This document shows, piece by piece, positions 44,932-53,398 of a stretch of 64,000 bases of DNA; within the stretch, counting starts at the first letter, position 1; each line of letters begins with the position of its first letter. A model generated the notes under the pieces. It saw nothing but the letters and a program-made list of their open reading frames with translations. It did no database searches and was not told the origin of the DNA. This DNA is from Streptomyces griseiscabiei (GTDB lineage Bacteria > Actinomycetota > Actinomycetes > Streptomycetales > Streptomycetaceae): contig NZ_JAGJBZ010000001.1 in NCBI RefSeq assembly GCF_020010925.1, forward strand, positions 3,327,001 to 3,391,000. Reading direction: 5' to 3'. The translations under genes and the position numbers were made by a program.

Positions 44932-45046
44932 GGTGTCAGCTCTCTCCAGGTCGTACGGGTACGGAGACGGCCTCCGCTTTCTCTGGTTGATGAACGTTCA
45001 AGCAGCGCGGCCCATTCCCGGCCGGGAAGAACTTTCCGGCACGGCC

Positions 45047-45655
45047 TCAGCTGCCGTTTCTCAGGTCCTCGGGCCAGTGCGGGCGGAATTCGATCTCGTC
45101 GTAGGTGACCACGCAGCCCTCGCCCATCGGCGACTGGGTCATGAAGCCGACCAGGGCGGCGCCGCTCTCGTACTCGTCGGCGAGGGTGAAGAGGCGGACG
45201 AAGGTCCACCGCTTGCCGTCGCGGGAGGCGTGGAAGGCGAAGGCGCGGCCGGTGCGGCTGATCCGCAGCCACACCGAACTGCCCTCGACGGTGAAGGAGT
45301 TGGCGTCGTCCGAGTGGCCCCGGGTGACCACCGTGCACACGGTGGGGACGTCCGGGGAGTTCTCCAGGCAGAGCTTCGCCCAGGCCCGCGGCCCCACGTG
45401 CGCGTACAGCACGCCCGCGTCGAACCCGGCGGCGAAGCCGACGGTGACGCGGGCGATCAGCTGGAAGTCCCCCTCGGGCGCCCCCAGCAGCCGGGGCGCG
45501 TCCGAGGCGGGGTCCAGTCCGTCACCGGTGGGCGGCACGAACCGGTCCTGCCGCGCACCGGCCCACCCGGTGAGCACCCCGTCCTCGTAGGACCAGTGCC
45601 CGTCGGGCCCGTATGTGCGGAGGGGGAAGGGGAGTTCGGGGATTTCGACGTCCAT
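45047..45655 (-). CDS. DUF1349 (concanavalin-like) domain protein
   Basis: The 202-residue protein is a single beta-sandwich of the DUF1349 type, with DFQLIARVTVGFAAGFDAGVLYAHVGPRAWAKLCLE and the late FHASRDGKRWTFVRLF. The domain resembles the C-terminal module of some beta-xylosidases and lectin folds. No signal peptide or catalytic motif is evident. I start at the ATG at 45655. The extended frame upstream is encoded by a dispersed repeat and is unlikely to be translated. Confidence 0.85.
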   Translation of the reverse strand: MDVEIPELPFPLRTYGPDGHWSYEDGVLTGWAGARQDRFVPPTGDGLDPASDAPRLLGAPEGDFQLIARVTVGFAAGFDAGVLYAHVGPRAWAKLCLENSPDVPTVCTVVTRGHSDDANSFTVEGSSVWLRISRTGRAFAFHASRDGKRWTFVRLFTLADEYESGAALVGFMTQSPMGEGCVVTYDEIEFRPHWPEDLRNGS

Positions 45656-45686
45656 GGGGGGATTCTTACAGCTCCGGGCCCACTGC

Positions 45687-45770
45687 CGCGCCCCTGAAGG
45701 GGCGCGGGGAACTGCGCGAGCAACCACGACGCACGCGCAGCCCGGAACGAACCGGATCCCCTACGGCGCT
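45687..45770 (+). repeat. Dispersed intergenic repeat family A, copy 4
   Basis: Nearly identical to the copy at 44.1 kb: the GCGCCCCTGAAGGGGCGC hairpin, the shared core, then CAACCACGACGCACGCGC and an end in CCCCTACGGCGC. It lies between the dehydrogenase and DUF1349 genes, in the same relation to the minus-strand genes. Confidence 0.85.
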
Positions 45771-45774
45771 ACCG

Positions 45775-47319
45775 CTATCGCTCGAGAACGCCGTTGAACC
45801 GCCGGGGCAGCCCCAGCGGGTTCTCGTCCCGCAGCTCCTGCGGAAGCAGCGCCGAGGGCGCCCCCTGGTACGCCACCGGCCGCAGCCACCGCTCGATCGC
45901 GGTCCCGCCCACCGACGTGGACGTGGAGGTGGTCGCCGGGTAGGGCCCACCGTGGTGCTGGGCCGCGGCCACGGCCACACCGGTCGGCCAGCCGTTGACG
46001 AGCACACGCCCGGCCAGCGGCGTCAGCTCGGCCAGCAGCTCCGGTCCGCGCCCGCCACCGGCCGCCTCCTCGCCCGAGACGTGCACCGTCGCGGTGAGGT
46101 TGCCCGGCAGCCGGGACAGGACCGACTTGGCCTCGGCCTCGTCCGCGTAGCGCGCCACGACCGTGAGCGGCCCGAAGCACTCCTCCAGGAGCAGGTCGTG
46201 CGCGCCCTCGGCGGCCAGCTTCTCCGCGGGGACGGTCAGGAACCCGGGGCTGACGGTGTGCTCGCCGCCCGCGCCCGCGGTCACCGGCGACTCGACGTCC
46301 GGCAGCTCCGCGCGCTCGGCGACACCGGCAAGGAAGTTGTCGCGCATCCGGTGGTCCAGCAGGACACCGGCGTCGACGTCGCTGACGGCGTCGGTGAGCG
46401 ACTTGAGCAGACGGTCACCGGCGTCACCGGCGGGCGCCAGCACCAGGCCCGGCTTCACACAGAACTGGCCGACACCGAGGGTCATCGACCCGGCGAGGCC
46501 GGTGCCGATGGCCTCCGCGCGCTCGGCGGCGGCGGCCTCGGTGATCAGGACGGGGTTCAGGGAGCCCAGCTCGCCGTGGAACGGGATCGGCACGGGCCGC
46601 GCCGCCGCCGCGTCGAAGAGGGCACGGCCGCCGCGTACCGAGCCGGTGAAGCCGGCGGCGGTGACGAGGGGGTGCTTGACCAGTTCGACGCCCGCCTCGA
46701 AGCCGTGGACGAGGCCGAGGACGCCCTCGGGGATGCCGTGCTCGGCGGCGGCCCGGCGCAGCACGATCGCGACGAGCTCGGACAGCGCCGGGTGGTCGGG
46801 GTGGGCCTTGACGACGACCGGGCAGCCGGCGGCCAGCGCGCTCGCCGTGTCGCCGCCGGGGACGGAGAAGGCGAAGGGGAAGTTGGAGGCCGAGTAGACG
46901 GCGACGACGCCCAGCGGCACCTTGTAGCGGCGCAGGTCCGGGATCGGCGGGGTGGCGGTGTCGTCGGGGTGGTTGATCACCACGTCGAGGAACGCGCCCT
47001 CGTCCACGATGTCGGCGAAGGCCCGCAGCTGGAAGCAGGTGCGGGCGAGCTCGCCGGTGAGCCGGACCGGGCCGAGCGCGGTCTCGGCGTCGGCGACCTC
47101 GACGAGCTGGTCCTTGGCCGCCTGGAGCTGGTCGGCTGCCGTGCGCAGGAAGGCCGCGCGGACCGTGCGGTCGGCCAGCGAGCCGCGGGCGGCGTGCGCC
47201 GCGCGGACGGCGGCGTCCACCTCCTGCGCTGTGGCCTCCACCGCAACCTGCTCGCGCTGCTTCCCGGTACGGGGGTCGACACTCCAGACTGGTGCTGCTG
47301 CCACCGCAGGTCCCTCCAC
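45775..47319 (-). CDS. Aldehyde dehydrogenase, ketoglutarate-semialdehyde dehydrogenase type
   Basis: The 514-residue NADP+-dependent enzyme is of the 2,5-dioxovalerate (alpha-ketoglutarate semialdehyde) dehydrogenase branch. VYSASNFPFAFSVPGGDTASALAAGCPVVVKAHPDHP is the coenzyme region, FTGSVRGGRALFDAAAARP follows, FHGELGSLNPV holds the general base and GQFCVKPGL the nucleophile cysteine. This enzyme ends non-phosphorylating uronate, aldarate, arabinose and hydroxyproline pathways in 2-oxoglutarate, which would fit the pectin island nearby. The divergent IclR gene is its likely regulator. Confidence 0.92.
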   Translation of the reverse strand: MEGPAVAAAPVWSVDPRTGKQREQVAVEATAQEVDAAVRAAHAARGSLADRTVRAAFLRTAADQLQAAKDQLVEVADAETALGPVRLTGELARTCFQLRAFADIVDEGAFLDVVINHPDDTATPPIPDLRRYKVPLGVVAVYSASNFPFAFSVPGGDTASALAAGCPVVVKAHPDHPALSELVAIVLRRAAAEHGIPEGVLGLVHGFEAGVELVKHPLVTAAGFTGSVRGGRALFDAAAARPVPIPFHGELGSLNPVLITEAAAAERAEAIGTGLAGSMTLGVGQFCVKPGLVLAPAGDAGDRLLKSLTDAVSDVDAGVLLDHRMRDNFLAGVAERAELPDVESPVTAGAGGEHTVSPGFLTVPAEKLAAEGAHDLLLEECFGPLTVVARYADEAEAKSVLSRLPGNLTATVHVSGEEAAGGGRGPELLAELTPLAGRVLVNGWPTGVAVAAAQHHGGPYPATTSTSTSVGGTAIERWLRPVAYQGAPSALLPQELRDENPLGLPRRFNGVLER

Positions 47320-47382
47320 ATTTTCCTGGTGCCGTTCACCAGGGTATTTCTGGGTTGTTCATGGTCATTCACCGAGGTCGTT

Positions 47383-47428
47383 CGATATGCTGAACGCTGT
47401 CTCCGATGATGAATATGCTGTCGGAGAC
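47383..47428. promoter_or_regulatory. Candidate IclR operator region
   Basis: GTTC-GATATGCT-GAAC (47383-47398) and GTCTCCGA/TCGGAGAC (47399-47406 and 47421-47428, 14-base spacer) are two adjacent inverted repeats. ATATGCTG also occurs twice in direct orientation. They lie between the dehydrogenase and IclR starts, where autoregulation and divergent control would be exerted. Confidence 0.5.
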
Positions 47429-47459
47429 TATTTCCCGTCGAACGAAGGGGTCAAGGGCG

Positions 47460-48233
47460 ATGTCGGCAGTCGAGACGGGCGGCGGAGCACAGGTCAAGTC
47501 GGCGGTGAGGACCGTCGAGCTGCTCGAATACTTCGCCGGACGCCCCGGTATGCACTCCCTGGCGGCCGTGCAGGAAGCCGTCGGTTACCCCAAGTCCAGC
47601 CTGTACATGTTGCTCCGCACGCTCGTGGAGCTGGGCTGGGTGGAGACGGACGCGACGGGCACGCGGTACGGCATCGGCGTCCGGGCCCTGCTCGTGGGCA
47701 CCTCGTACATCGACGGTGACGAGGTGGTGGCGCTGGCCCGGCCGACGCTGGACCGGCTGTCGGACGACACCACGGAGACGATCCACCTGGCCCGCCTCGA
47801 CGGCACGAACGTCGTCTATCTGGCCACCCGGCAGTCGCAGCACTATCTGCGTCCCTTCACCCGGGTCGGCCGCCGGCTGCCCGCGCACTCCACCTCACTG
47901 GGCAAGGCGCTGCTGGCCACCCACACCGACGAGCAGGTCCGCAAGATGCTCCCGGAGACCCTGCCGGCGCTGACCGAGCACACGATCACGGACCGGGAGC
48001 GGCTGATCGAGGAGCTGCGGCAGATCCGCGATCAGGGGTTCTCCGTGGACCGCGAGGAGAACACCCTCGGGCTGCGCTGCTTCGGGGTGGCGATCCCGTA
48101 CCGCACCCCGGCGCGCGACGCGATCAGCTGCTCGGTCCCGGTGGCCCGGCTGACCCCGGCGCACGAACAGCTGGTCAAGGACGCCCTCTTCGACGCACGC
48201 GACCGGCTGACGCTGGCGACACGGCGGCTCTGA
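47460..48233 (+). CDS. IclR-family transcriptional regulator
   Basis: The 257-residue protein has an N-terminal winged helix (residues about 15-75: VELLEYFAGRPGMHSLAAVQEAVGYPKSSLYMLLRTL) and an IclR effector domain (about 80-250: LARPTLDRLSDDTTETIHLARLDGTNVVYLA, RVGRRLPAHSTSLGKALLA). It is divergent from the semialdehyde dehydrogenase gene and probably represses or activates it in response to a sugar-acid intermediate. I start at the ATG at 47460 behind AAGGGCG. An in-frame start 18 codons upstream is possible. Confidence 0.92.
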   Translation: MSAVETGGGAQVKSAVRTVELLEYFAGRPGMHSLAAVQEAVGYPKSSLYMLLRTLVELGWVETDATGTRYGIGVRALLVGTSYIDGDEVVALARPTLDRLSDDTTETIHLARLDGTNVVYLATRQSQHYLRPFTRVGRRLPAHSTSLGKALLATHTDEQVRKMLPETLPALTEHTITDRERLIEELRQIRDQGFSVDREENTLGLRCFGVAIPYRTPARDAISCSVPVARLTPAHEQLVKDALFDARDRLTLATRRL

Positions 48234-48347
48234 GCCGCCGCTCGCCCCCCGAAGGGGCCCGATGGCAACCCCCGCTTCATGAAGACCCCATGAGAAAGCC
48301 GGACGAAGGGAACGGTTGATCGCGTCCCGCTCGTCTTTCCGGGTGCG

Positions 48348-49799
48348 ATGAACAAGACGATCAGGCGCTCCGCCGTCTTCTCCCTGCTGCTCGTGCTCGC
48401 CCTGCTGGTCAGGGCGACCTGGGTGCAGTTCTACGAGGGCACGGCGCTCGCGGACGACCAGGACAACCGGCGCAACGCGATCAAGACGTACGCGGACCCG
48501 CTGGGGAACATCGTCGTGGCCGGCGAGTCGATCACCGGCTCGGCCCGGACCAAGGGCGGCGACCTCGCGTACAAGCGCACCTACAAGGACGGCGAGCTGT
48601 ACGCGGCGGTCACCGGCTACGCCTCGCAGGCGTACGCGCCGACGCAGTTGGAGGGCATCTACCAGAGTCTGCTGGACGGCACCGACCTGCGGCTGAGGAC
48701 CGTGATGGACACGGTCACCGGGCAGCGGGCCGACCCGGGCAATGTGCTCACCACGATCGATCCGGCCGTGCAGAAGGCGGCGTACGACGCGCTCGGCGAC
48801 AACAAGGGCGCGGCCGTCGCGATCGACCCGGCGACCGGGAGGATCCTCGCGGTGGTGTCGACCCCGTCGTACGACCCGTCCTCGCTGACCGACGCCAACA
48901 CCGCGGGTGCGGCGTGGAAGAGGCTCAACGCGGACGAGGACAAGCCGCTGACCAACCGGGCGCTGCGCCAGCCGCTGCCGCCGGGGTCGACGTTCAAGCT
49001 GGTGGTGGCCGCCGCCGCGCTGGAGGACGGGCTGTACGAGTCGGTGGACGACAGGACGGTCAGCCCGGACCCGTACACGCTGCCGGGGACCGAGACGGAG
49101 CTGTCCAACGAGAACCCGAGCGCGCCCTGCGAGAACGCCACGATCCGTACGGCGCTGCAGTACTCGTGCAACAACGTGTTCGCGAAGATGGCCTTCGACC
49201 TCGGGCAGGACAAGGTGCGGGCCATGGCGGAGAAGTTCGGGTTCAACGACAAGGCGCAGGACGTGCCGGTGCGGGCGTACGAGAGCGTCTACCCCTCGGA
49301 CATGGACGAGTCCTCCACGGCCCTGACGGGTATCGGCCAGTACGACGTCACCGCGACGCCGCTGCAGATGGCGATGGTGTCGGCGGCGATCGCGGGCGGC
49401 GGCAAGCTGGTCTCGCCGCACATGGTGGCGCAGGTCACCAACGGCGGTGGTGACGTCCTGGAGGACTACGACTCCGAGGCGGACACGACGGAGATCATGA
49501 GTTCCGGCACCGCCGAGCAGTTGCAGTCGGCGATGCGGACGGTCGTCGAGGACGGCACGGGCACCAACGCGCGGATCAGCGGGGCGATCGTGGGCGGCAA
49601 GACCGGTACGGCCCAGCACGGCGAGAACAACAGCAAGACGCCGTACGCCTGGTTCACGTCGTACGGGAAGGCCGACGGCAAGGAGGTCGCCGTGGCGGTC
49701 GTCGTGGAGCAGTCGAACGCGGCGCGCTCGGAGGTCAGCGGCAACGGTCTGGCCGCGCCGGTCGCGAAGGCTGTGATGGAGGCGGCGTTGAAGGGGTGA
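48348..49799 (+). CDS. Class B penicillin-binding protein (PbpA/PBP2-like transpeptidase)
   Basis: The 483-residue protein has a single N-terminal membrane anchor (residues 7-25), a short non-catalytic region and a transpeptidase domain. The catalytic motifs are PPGSTFK with Ser214 and Lys217, SCN near 273 and KTGTAQ at 418-423. It cross-links peptidoglycan at the cell surface. Length and layout match actinobacterial PbpA. It is followed by a strong terminator and faces the purine permease gene. Confidence 0.95.
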   Translation: MNKTIRRSAVFSLLLVLALLVRATWVQFYEGTALADDQDNRRNAIKTYADPLGNIVVAGESITGSARTKGGDLAYKRTYKDGELYAAVTGYASQAYAPTQLEGIYQSLLDGTDLRLRTVMDTVTGQRADPGNVLTTIDPAVQKAAYDALGDNKGAAVAIDPATGRILAVVSTPSYDPSSLTDANTAGAAWKRLNADEDKPLTNRALRQPLPPGSTFKLVVAAAALEDGLYESVDDRTVSPDPYTLPGTETELSNENPSAPCENATIRTALQYSCNNVFAKMAFDLGQDKVRAMAEKFGFNDKAQDVPVRAYESVYPSDMDESSTALTGIGQYDVTATPLQMAMVSAAIAGGGKLVSPHMVAQVTNGGGDVLEDYDSEADTTEIMSSGTAEQLQSAMRTVVEDGTGTNARISGAIVGGKTGTAQHGENNSKTPYAWFTSYGKADGKEVAVAVVVEQSNAARSEVSGNGLAAPVAKAVMEAALKG

Positions 49800-49828
49800 C
49801 CCCAAGCCGCACAGAAGCCATCTGAAGC

Positions 49829-49864
49829 GAGGGGCCGCCCCACTCCCCCCGGGGGCGGCCCCTC
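49829..49864. terminator. Bidirectional terminator between pbp and purine permease
   Basis: GAGGGGCCGCCCC (49829-49841) pairs perfectly with GGGGCGGCCCCTC (49852-49864) over 13 bases around a C-rich loop, between two convergent genes. Confidence 0.88.
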
Positions 49865-49892
49865 ATATCTCTGCTGCTGTCGCCTACTTCGC

Positions 49893-51344
49893 CTACTTCA
49901 CCCCGAACAGCTGCTGGACCGGGTTGATCGCGAAGTAGACCAGGAACAGCGCCGAGGTGCCCCACAGCAGCCAGTGGATCTCCTTGGCCTTGCCGAGGAC
50001 CGTCTTGATGAGGACGAAGGCGAGGAAGCCGGCGCCGATGCCGTTGGTGATGGAGTAGGTGAACGGCATGACGGCGATGGTGAGGAACGCCGGGATGGCG
50101 ATGTCGTACCGGTCCCAGTCGATGTTCTTGACCTGGGTCATCATCAGGAAGCCGACGGCGACGAGCGCGGGCGCGGCGGCCTGCATGGGGACGATGGTCA
50201 GCAGCGGCGTGAGGAAGAGGGCGATCGCGAAGAGGCCGCCGGTGACCAGGTTGGAGAAGCCGGTGCGGGCGCCCTCGCCGACACCGGCCGCGGACTCGAT
50301 GTAGGAGGTCGCGGAGGACGAGGAGGCCGCGCCGCCCGCGACGGCCGCGGCGCCGTCGATGAGCAGGACCCGGCCGAGGTTCGGGACCTTGCCCTCCTCG
50401 TCGAGCAGACCCGCCTCGGCGGTGATGCCGACGACCGTGCCCATGGTGTCGAAGAAGTCCGACAGCAGCAGCGTGAAGATCAGCAGGACGACCGTGATGA
50501 CGGTGGTCTCGCCGAACGAGCCGAACAGGCTGAAGTCGCCGATGAGTCCGAACTCGGGGGCGGCCACGATGTCGTCGGGGACCTTCGGGGTGGTCAGGCC
50601 CCAGCTCTTGATGTCGGCCACCGAGTTGATCACGATCGCGACGACCGTCATCGTCAGGATGCTGATGAGGATCGCGCCCTTCACCTTGCGGGCGAGCAGA
50701 CCGATGGTCAGCAGGACACCGAGGCAGAAGACCAGGATCGGCCAGCCGGACAGCGAACCGGTCGCGCCGAGCTGCACCGGGACCGTGGTGTTCGCGATGT
50801 CCGGTATACGGCTGACGAACCCGGCGTCGACGAAGCCGATGAAGGCGATGAACAGGCCGATGCCGACACTGATCGCCTGCTTCAGCGGCTGCGGGATGGC
50901 GTGCATGACGGCCTCGCGCAGACCGGTGACGACCAGGACGCAGATCAGCAGGCCTTCGAGGACGACGAGGCCCATCGCGTCGGCCCAGCTCATCAGCGGG
51001 GCTATCTGGAAGGCGACGACCGCGTTGAGGCCGAGACCGGCGGCCAGCGCGAGAGGAAGGTTTCCTCCGACGCCCATGATGAGCGTCATCACCGCGGCCA
51101 CCAGGGCGGTGGCGGTGACGAGTTCGGCGCCGTCGAGGGTGTGACCGTACTTGTCCTTGGCGCTGCCCAGGATGATGGGATTCAGGACAAGGATGTACGC
51201 CATCGTGAAGAACGTGGCGAAGCCGCCGCGGATCTCACGGGCGAAGGTGGACCCCCGGGCGCTGATCTTGAAGAAGCGATCGACGCTGTTCGCCCCGGGT
51301 GGTTCGGCCTCGGACCGGTCGGCCACCTTCTGTGCCTCGGACAT
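49893..51344 (-). CDS. NCS2/AzgA-family purine permease
   Basis: The 483-residue transporter has about 13 membrane segments. AzgA markers include REIRGGFATFFTMAYILVLNP near the start, GLGLNAVVAFQ, SDFFDTMGTVVGITAEAGLLDE and the SSSSATSYIESAAGVGEGARTG loop. AzgA proteins import adenine, guanine and hypoxanthine with protons. I start at the ATG at 51344 behind AGGAG. Frames extending further upstream run through the intergenic region. Confidence 0.93.
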   Translation of the reverse strand: MSEAQKVADRSEAEPPGANSVDRFFKISARGSTFAREIRGGFATFFTMAYILVLNPIILGSAKDKYGHTLDGAELVTATALVAAVMTLIMGVGGNLPLALAAGLGLNAVVAFQIAPLMSWADAMGLVVLEGLLICVLVVTGLREAVMHAIPQPLKQAISVGIGLFIAFIGFVDAGFVSRIPDIANTTVPVQLGATGSLSGWPILVFCLGVLLTIGLLARKVKGAILISILTMTVVAIVINSVADIKSWGLTTPKVPDDIVAAPEFGLIGDFSLFGSFGETTVITVVLLIFTLLLSDFFDTMGTVVGITAEAGLLDEEGKVPNLGRVLLIDGAAAVAGGAASSSSATSYIESAAGVGEGARTGFSNLVTGGLFAIALFLTPLLTIVPMQAAAPALVAVGFLMMTQVKNIDWDRYDIAIPAFLTIAVMPFTYSITNGIGAGFLAFVLIKTVLGKAKEIHWLLWGTSALFLVYFAINPVQQLFGVK

Positions 51345-51418
51345 GAACGGTGCTCCTAGTGACATGCGTGGACTACGCGCGGATGCTTGCGGATGCTGGC
51401 TGGATTGTTCCCCCGTTG

Positions 51419-51497
51419 AACCTGATTCAGGTTTTCCCCGTGTTACGGAATCGGAATTCTCCCTGCAAGACGGCGTTCGAAGCCGCGTACGAACGCC
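51419..51497. promoter_or_regulatory. Two inverted repeats between the purine permease and SigE-family sigma genes
   Basis: AACCTGA-T-TCAGGTT (51419-51433) is a perfect 15-base palindrome. GGCGTTCG/CGAACGCC (51472-51479 and 51490-51497) has a 10-base spacer. They lie in the 279-base divergent region and are candidate operators for the permease, the sigma gene or both. Confidence 0.5.
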
Positions 51498-51623
51498 TTT
51501 CACGATCACTGCTACTCTTCCGGATCTCGTCGGGGGTCGACCCCGGACGATCACCTGTCATCCACATGACACGCACAGGCGGCCGGCTCGGCCGCCGCGG
51601 CCGCAGCGAGAAGAGAGGTCCCC

Positions 51624-52226
51624 GTGGGCACTGTCGTCGACGACGCAGCCTCCGTGGAGTTCCACGCCTTCTTCGAACGGCACTATGCCGAACTGTCGCG
51701 TCTGGCGCACCTGTTGACGGGCGAGGCGGACGCCGCCGACGACCTGGCCGCGGACGCGCTGCTCGCGCTGTGGCACCGCTGGGACCGGGTGCGCGCGGCG
51801 GACCACCCGGTGGCGTACGCCCGGGGCGTCGTCGCCAATCTGGCCCGTACCCGGATACGCAGCGCGGTCCGGGAGCGCCGCCGGATCACACTGTTCTGGT
51901 CGCAGCGCGAGGAGAAGACCGAGAATCCCGATGTGCCCGGTGTGGTCGACGTCCAGTCGGCGCTGCGCAGACTGCCGTTCCGCAAGCGGGCCTGTGTGGT
52001 GCTGCGGCACGCCTTCGACCTCTCGGAGAAGGACACGGCCCTCGCCCTCGGGGTCTCGGTCGGTACGGTGAAGAGCCAGACGTCCAAGGGCATGGCCGAG
52101 TTGCAGAAGCTGCTCGGCACCGAGGACGCGCCACGGCGTATGCACGCCGGCATCACGAGCGGGGGCGTGAGGGGCGCGAGTGTGACCGGTGTGGGTGCGC
52201 CGGGCAGTGGAGGAAGGGACCGATGA
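51624..52226 (+). CDS. SigE-family ECF sigma factor
   Basis: The 200-residue protein is of the Streptomyces SigE70-like ECF group. Region 2 spans residues about 12-75 (FHAFFERHYAELSRLAHLLTG, DLAADALLALWHRWDRVRAADHPVAYARGVVANLAR). Region 4 spans about 110-160 (RRLPFRKRACVVLRHAFDLSEKDTALALGVSVGTVKSQTSKGMAELQ). A basic/Gly tail follows. GTG start behind AGAGG. Its stop overlaps the next gene (ATGA), whose product is the likely membrane partner. Candidate target promoters lie 0.9 and 2.4 kb downstream. Confidence 0.94.
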   Translation: MGTVVDDAASVEFHAFFERHYAELSRLAHLLTGEADAADDLAADALLALWHRWDRVRAADHPVAYARGVVANLARTRIRSAVRERRRITLFWSQREEKTENPDVPGVVDVQSALRRLPFRKRACVVLRHAFDLSEKDTALALGVSVGTVKSQTSKGMAELQKLLGTEDAPRRMHAGITSGGVRGASVTGVGAPGSGGRDR

Positions 52227-53098
52227 GGGACGTGCACGAGGAGCTGCGCGCCCGGCTGCGCGAGTCCGCCGAGGCCCACGAGCCCGATCGCGCCCGCATC
52301 CTGGCCCGGATCGAGCGGGGCATGGCCGCCCCCGAGGAGCGCCGGAGCCGTAAGGCGACCCGGCCGCCGCTGTGGGGCTGGGTGCGGGTGGTCACCGCCA
52401 CCGCCGGGGTCGCGGGGGTGCTCGCGGTCGGCGGGTACGCCGTCGCGTCCGCGGTGAAGGGCGAGGAGACGGCGCCCGCCGACCGCGGGACGGTCGCGGT
52501 CTCCCCGACACCGGTCGAGTCCCCGGCCGCGACGAGCCGGGCACCGGTCCACCCCGACCATCCGAGTCCGAGCACCGGCGCGAAGCAGGAGAAGAAGAAG
52601 CCCGGTTCGACGCCGTCGCCGACTCCGTCCGCCAAGGGCACGAAGGCGCCCGAGCCGCCCGCGTCGGGGAACGAGGAGGACGGCCCGCTCTGGTCGGACG
52701 GCTCGGTCGACCCGCACAGCAACGACTTCTGGGCGCAGAGCAATCTCACCCTCCGGGCGGACGAGCAACTCACCGAGCTGACCGTGCGGTTGAGGATCGC
52801 GCAGACCGGTGGGGTCACCTCGGCCGGTGCCTGGCGGTCGCTGCCGGAGCAGGACTTCGACCTCACCGTCGAGGCGAAGGACGGCTTCCTGGTCTACACC
52901 TGGGTGCTCAAGGACGGACGGACCGTCCCGGAGGGCGAGTTCGTGTTCGCCGGGCAGTACGCCCATGAGCGCGGCGGCAGGGACGCGGGCGACGACCGCT
53001 ATGCGATGACCGCGCGGGCGGGCGGCGAGAGTCTCTCGGTGGCGGGCGACTTCGAGGGCCAGGACGACGACGGCTCCTCGGACAAGGGCGATTCGTAG
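52223..53098 (+). CDS. Membrane-anchored partner of the ECF sigma factor
   Basis: The 291-residue protein has a cytoplasmic helical N-terminus (about 1-48), one transmembrane helix (about 52-75), a long Pro/Ser/Thr/Lys-rich stalk (about 85-155) and an extracytoplasmic domain with repeated short beta-strand-like segments (LTELTVRLRIAQTG, DFDLTVEAKDGFLVYTWVLKDG). The topology and the four-base overlap with the sigma gene suggest an anti-sigma or sensor role, but no zinc-finger motif is present. The C-terminus is acidic. Confidence 0.85.
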   Translation: MRDVHEELRARLRESAEAHEPDRARILARIERGMAAPEERRSRKATRPPLWGWVRVVTATAGVAGVLAVGGYAVASAVKGEETAPADRGTVAVSPTPVESPAATSRAPVHPDHPSPSTGAKQEKKKPGSTPSPTPSAKGTKAPEPPASGNEEDGPLWSDGSVDPHSNDFWAQSNLTLRADEQLTELTVRLRIAQTGGVTSAGAWRSLPEQDFDLTVEAKDGFLVYTWVLKDGRTVPEGEFVFAGQYAHERGGRDAGDDRYAMTARAGGESLSVAGDFEGQDDDGSSDKGDS

Positions 53099-53115
53099 AG
53101 AAATCCCGCGAGGGC

Positions 53116-53144
53116 GGCAACCCTTTCCCCGCCGGTGGCGACCA
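53116..53144 (+). promoter_or_regulatory. ECF-type promoter motif, copy 1 (plus strand)
   Basis: GGCAACCCTTTCCC, a five-base variable core, then GTGGCGACCA. CAACC and CGACC are spaced exactly 16 bases, as in many ECF promoters (AAC in the -35, CG-rich -10). It begins 17 bases after the stop of the sigma partner gene. A 26-of-29 match lies on the other strand upstream of a PL9 gene. Confidence 0.6.
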
Positions 53145-53380
53145 AGGGGCACGGGAGTCACCACCAGCGAGGAATCGGGGACATGACCGCACCCGCGGAA
53201 CGTTCGCGGGCGGGCGTCCCCGGGTATCCATCAATGACCGGGTCTCGCCGGTCCCCGCGGCCCCGGGCATGGACCTGCTGGCCCGAGCCCCCCTCGGCCG
53301 GCAGCAGGTGCCGACCAGAGCCCCCCTCGGGGTCGGCACGAACAACGCCCCCCGCCGGTGACGACCGGCGGGGGGCGCCT
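53145..53380 (+). ncRNA. Candidate small RNA with two C-rich-loop hairpins and a terminator
   Basis: No plausible gene lies in the 300 bases between the sigma partner and the PL9 gene. On the plus strand, after the ECF-like promoter, there are three consecutive hairpins. The first pairs ACCTGCTG (53273-53280) with CAGCAGGT (53302-53309). The second pairs GTGCCGACC (53308-53316) with GGTCGGCAC (53331-53339). The last is the terminator hairpin. Both of the first two loops contain the same 13 bases GAGCCCCCCTCGG, which present a C-run complementary to Shine-Dalgarno sequences. The 5' end is set by the promoter motif only, and expression is inferred. It could instead be part of the PL9 3' untranslated region on the other strand. 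Confidence 0.45.
53347..53376. terminator. Strong hairpin terminator after PL9 gene and candidate RNA
   Basis: GCCCCCCGCCGGT (53347-53359) pairs perfectly with ACCGGCGGGGGGC (53364-53376) around GACG. Minus-strand reading gives GTTGTTCGT after it. It can end the PL9 transcript and the candidate RNA. Confidence 0.85.
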
Positions 53381-53398
53381 TCTCGCCCTGCCCGTGGG

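Noticed and set aside
45655..45727. Upstream start for the DUF1349 gene
   Set aside because: The extra N-terminal residues are encoded by the dispersed family A repeat, and the same peptide appears in frame near the other copy, so it is not a true protein start.
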